From the NCBI GenBank assembly GCA_035641235.1, contig DASQUP010000185.1, forward strand, positions 1 through 14,028: a stretch of DNA of 14,028 nt. Reading direction: 5' to 3'. Shown here piece by piece: positions 13,078-14,028 of this stretch. The notes below the pieces were generated by a model. That model was not told the origin of the DNA, made no database searches, and worked only from the letters and a program-made list of their open reading frames with translations. The translations under genes and the position numbers were made by a program. Positions within the stretch are counted from its first letter, which is position 1. Each line of letters opens with the position of its first letter. Origin of the DNA: DASQUP01 sp035641235. GTDB lineage: Bacteria; Actinomycetota; CADDZG01; WHSQ01.

Positions 13078-14028
13078 CTACTCGTCGCTCTGCCAGTCCC
13101 CGCAGTAGTCCGGAGCTTCACCCACGGGCTCGAAGCAGAGGGCCCAGCCCAAGTTCGAGTTACCTTCGAGGAAGCTGACCAGGTCGACTTCCTGGTCGAA
13201 TGGCCCGTCGTACTCGAGGATGTAGAGCCCGTTGCGGAGGTCGACGACGTAGATCAACCCGTCCTTGATGATCGGGTAGCTCCACATCACTACCTTCTCG
13301 TTACGCCCTGTATCGGGATCAGAGGAAAGCCGCGGATCCTCGAGGGCGACCTCGTCGAGCGGCTCGGGGAAGAACTCAGCGAGTTGATATGGGTGCTTTG
13401 GGCTTTTGATGCCGGCCATCTGGAAACCGCCCGAATGCCAGGTGCTCATCGCGATCCGGGGCGTCAGGGTGGGGTTGTGAGCAGAGTACGAGGTCCGCGG
13501 CGGGTTCCAATCGTCGCAACTCGACTGCTCGTTCTCCGGCAGTTTGTATTCCGACTCGACGGTCGGCCGCTCCGGCCTATTGATCCTGATCAGCCGCGCC
13601 CAACCCCACGGGCATCCGTGGGCGCCGCCGGTAGCCGTGCCGTAGACCTCGTCCGAGACCCACACCCAATCACGACCCCACAGCTTTACGGCACTGTGCG
13701 TGCCGGGACCGGGCCACGTCGGCCGGAGTTCGTTATGCGTCACAAGCCGAAGTTGCGGGTTCGCGACTCCGGTGGTGAAGTCGGAAACGTCGGTGACTGC
13801 GAACCCGCCGGTGAGGAGAGCGTAGTAGGCGAATCTCCCGTCGTTGCTAACCGAGAGGGAGTGCAGCCCACCCGCCGGGATTCCGCCACCTGCTTTGGCC
13901 GCGACCGTGCCGGTTGCGGGTAGACCAGCCTTGATGGTGGTGCCGTCGTCAAGGGAGATCATCACGGATGGGATTGTGATGCTCGGGTCCGTTCCACCCA
14001 TGTTGAATGGTGCGTCGGGAACATTGTT
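13078..14028 (-). CDS. secreted PA-domain / LVIVD-repeat propeller protein (5' end outside window)
   Basis: The last 316 residues of a longer protein whose start lies beyond the window. The visible N-terminal part (NNVPDAPFNMGGTD, then ITIPSVMISLDDGTTIKAGL) is the end of a protease-associated (PA) domain, a binding module found in extracellular proteins. The rest has short propeller-type repeats of the LVIVD kind: LHSLSVSNDGRFAYYALLTG, then GGFAVTDVSDF, and IIKDGLIYVVDLRNGLYILE near the end. A Cys pair (CPWGWARLI, SSCDDWNPP) and a terminal CFEPVGEAPDYCGDW may form disulfides. Similar actinobacterial proteins of over 450 residues are exported, with a signal peptide expected upstream. Enzymatic activity is not evident. 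The stop at 13078 is followed by a strong hairpin. Confidence 0.82.
   Translation of the reverse strand, partial: NNVPDAPFNMGGTDPSITIPSVMISLDDGTTIKAGLPATGTVAAKAGGGIPAGGLHSLSVSNDGRFAYYALLTGGFAVTDVSDFTTGVANPQLRLVTHNELRPTWPGPGTHSAVKLWGRDWVWVSDEVYGTATGGAHGCPWGWARLIRINRPERPTVESEYKLPENEQSSCDDWNPPRTSYSAHNPTLTPRIAMSTWHSGGFQMAGIKSPKHPYQLAEFFPEPLDEVALEDPRLSSDPDTGRNEKVVMWSYPIIKDGLIYVVDLRNGLYILEYDGPFDQEVDLVSFLEGNSNLGWALCFEPVGEAPDYCGDWQSDE

Noticed and set aside
13039..13923. 294-codon plus-strand frame opposite the PA/LVIVD gene
   Set aside because: It is antisense to a convincing gene, shows no recognisable domain and begins inside the terminator hairpin.

Overview
The window is high-GC bacterial DNA. 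It most resembles a soil actinobacterium, plausibly of the class Thermoleophilia. The clues are a SARP/BTAD regulator, ECF sigma factors with SnoaL-like tails, an actinobacterial-type FtsX permease, a HypC/HypD/SIS gene group, and a small exported protein with the I-x-x-GAVT-x-x-KL repeat. This placement is inferred from family content only. I see no tRNA, rRNA, CRISPR array, transposase or phage gene, and no gene-free stretch longer than 300 bases.

Region 1 (1-3767, minus strand). The 5' part of a SigX5-type ECF sigma factor runs off the left edge. Upstream of it is a tightly overlapping three-gene operon: a divergent sigma-like protein (GTG 3767), a soluble 300-residue protein of unknown function, and a compact Rad50/SbcC-like ATPase with a CPTC zinc hook. 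The genes overlap by 14 and 4 bases, so they are probably made together. I do not recognise this combination as a named system.

Region 2 (3768-5052, minus strand). This is a decayed piece of a [NiFe]-hydrogenase maturation cluster. hypC is intact and overlaps the start of hypD. hypD breaks after the Cys-Gly-Gly of its active-site motif and runs out of frame into the C-terminal end of one SIS domain. That end is fused to a complete second SIS domain with atypical residues at the catalytic positions. Downstream is a GC-rich dyad of unknown role.

Region 3 (5165-6522, plus strand). A VOC-family protein overlaps, by GTGA, a full-length SigX5-type sigma factor with a SnoaL-like tail.

Region 4 (6537-9821, plus strand). 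A SARP/BTAD activator is followed by a terminator-like hairpin. Next is an array of GATGACG heptamers in exact 11-base register, the arrangement SARP regulators bind. It lies in front of a 718-residue protein of unknown function with a lysine-rich N-terminus, two homologous cysteine-containing modules and an unrelated C-terminal half. The simplest reading is an activator with its adjacent target.

Region 5 (9835-14028). A C-terminal fragment of an FtsX-type permease (minus) starts exactly at a hairpin that follows a DUF2461 gene (minus). Then come a secreted seven-blade propeller-like protein (plus), a small exported repeat protein (minus), and a partial secreted protein with the end of a PA domain and LVIVD-like propeller repeats (minus). 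Two of the intergenic hairpins share a 13-base core and look like copies of one palindrome family.
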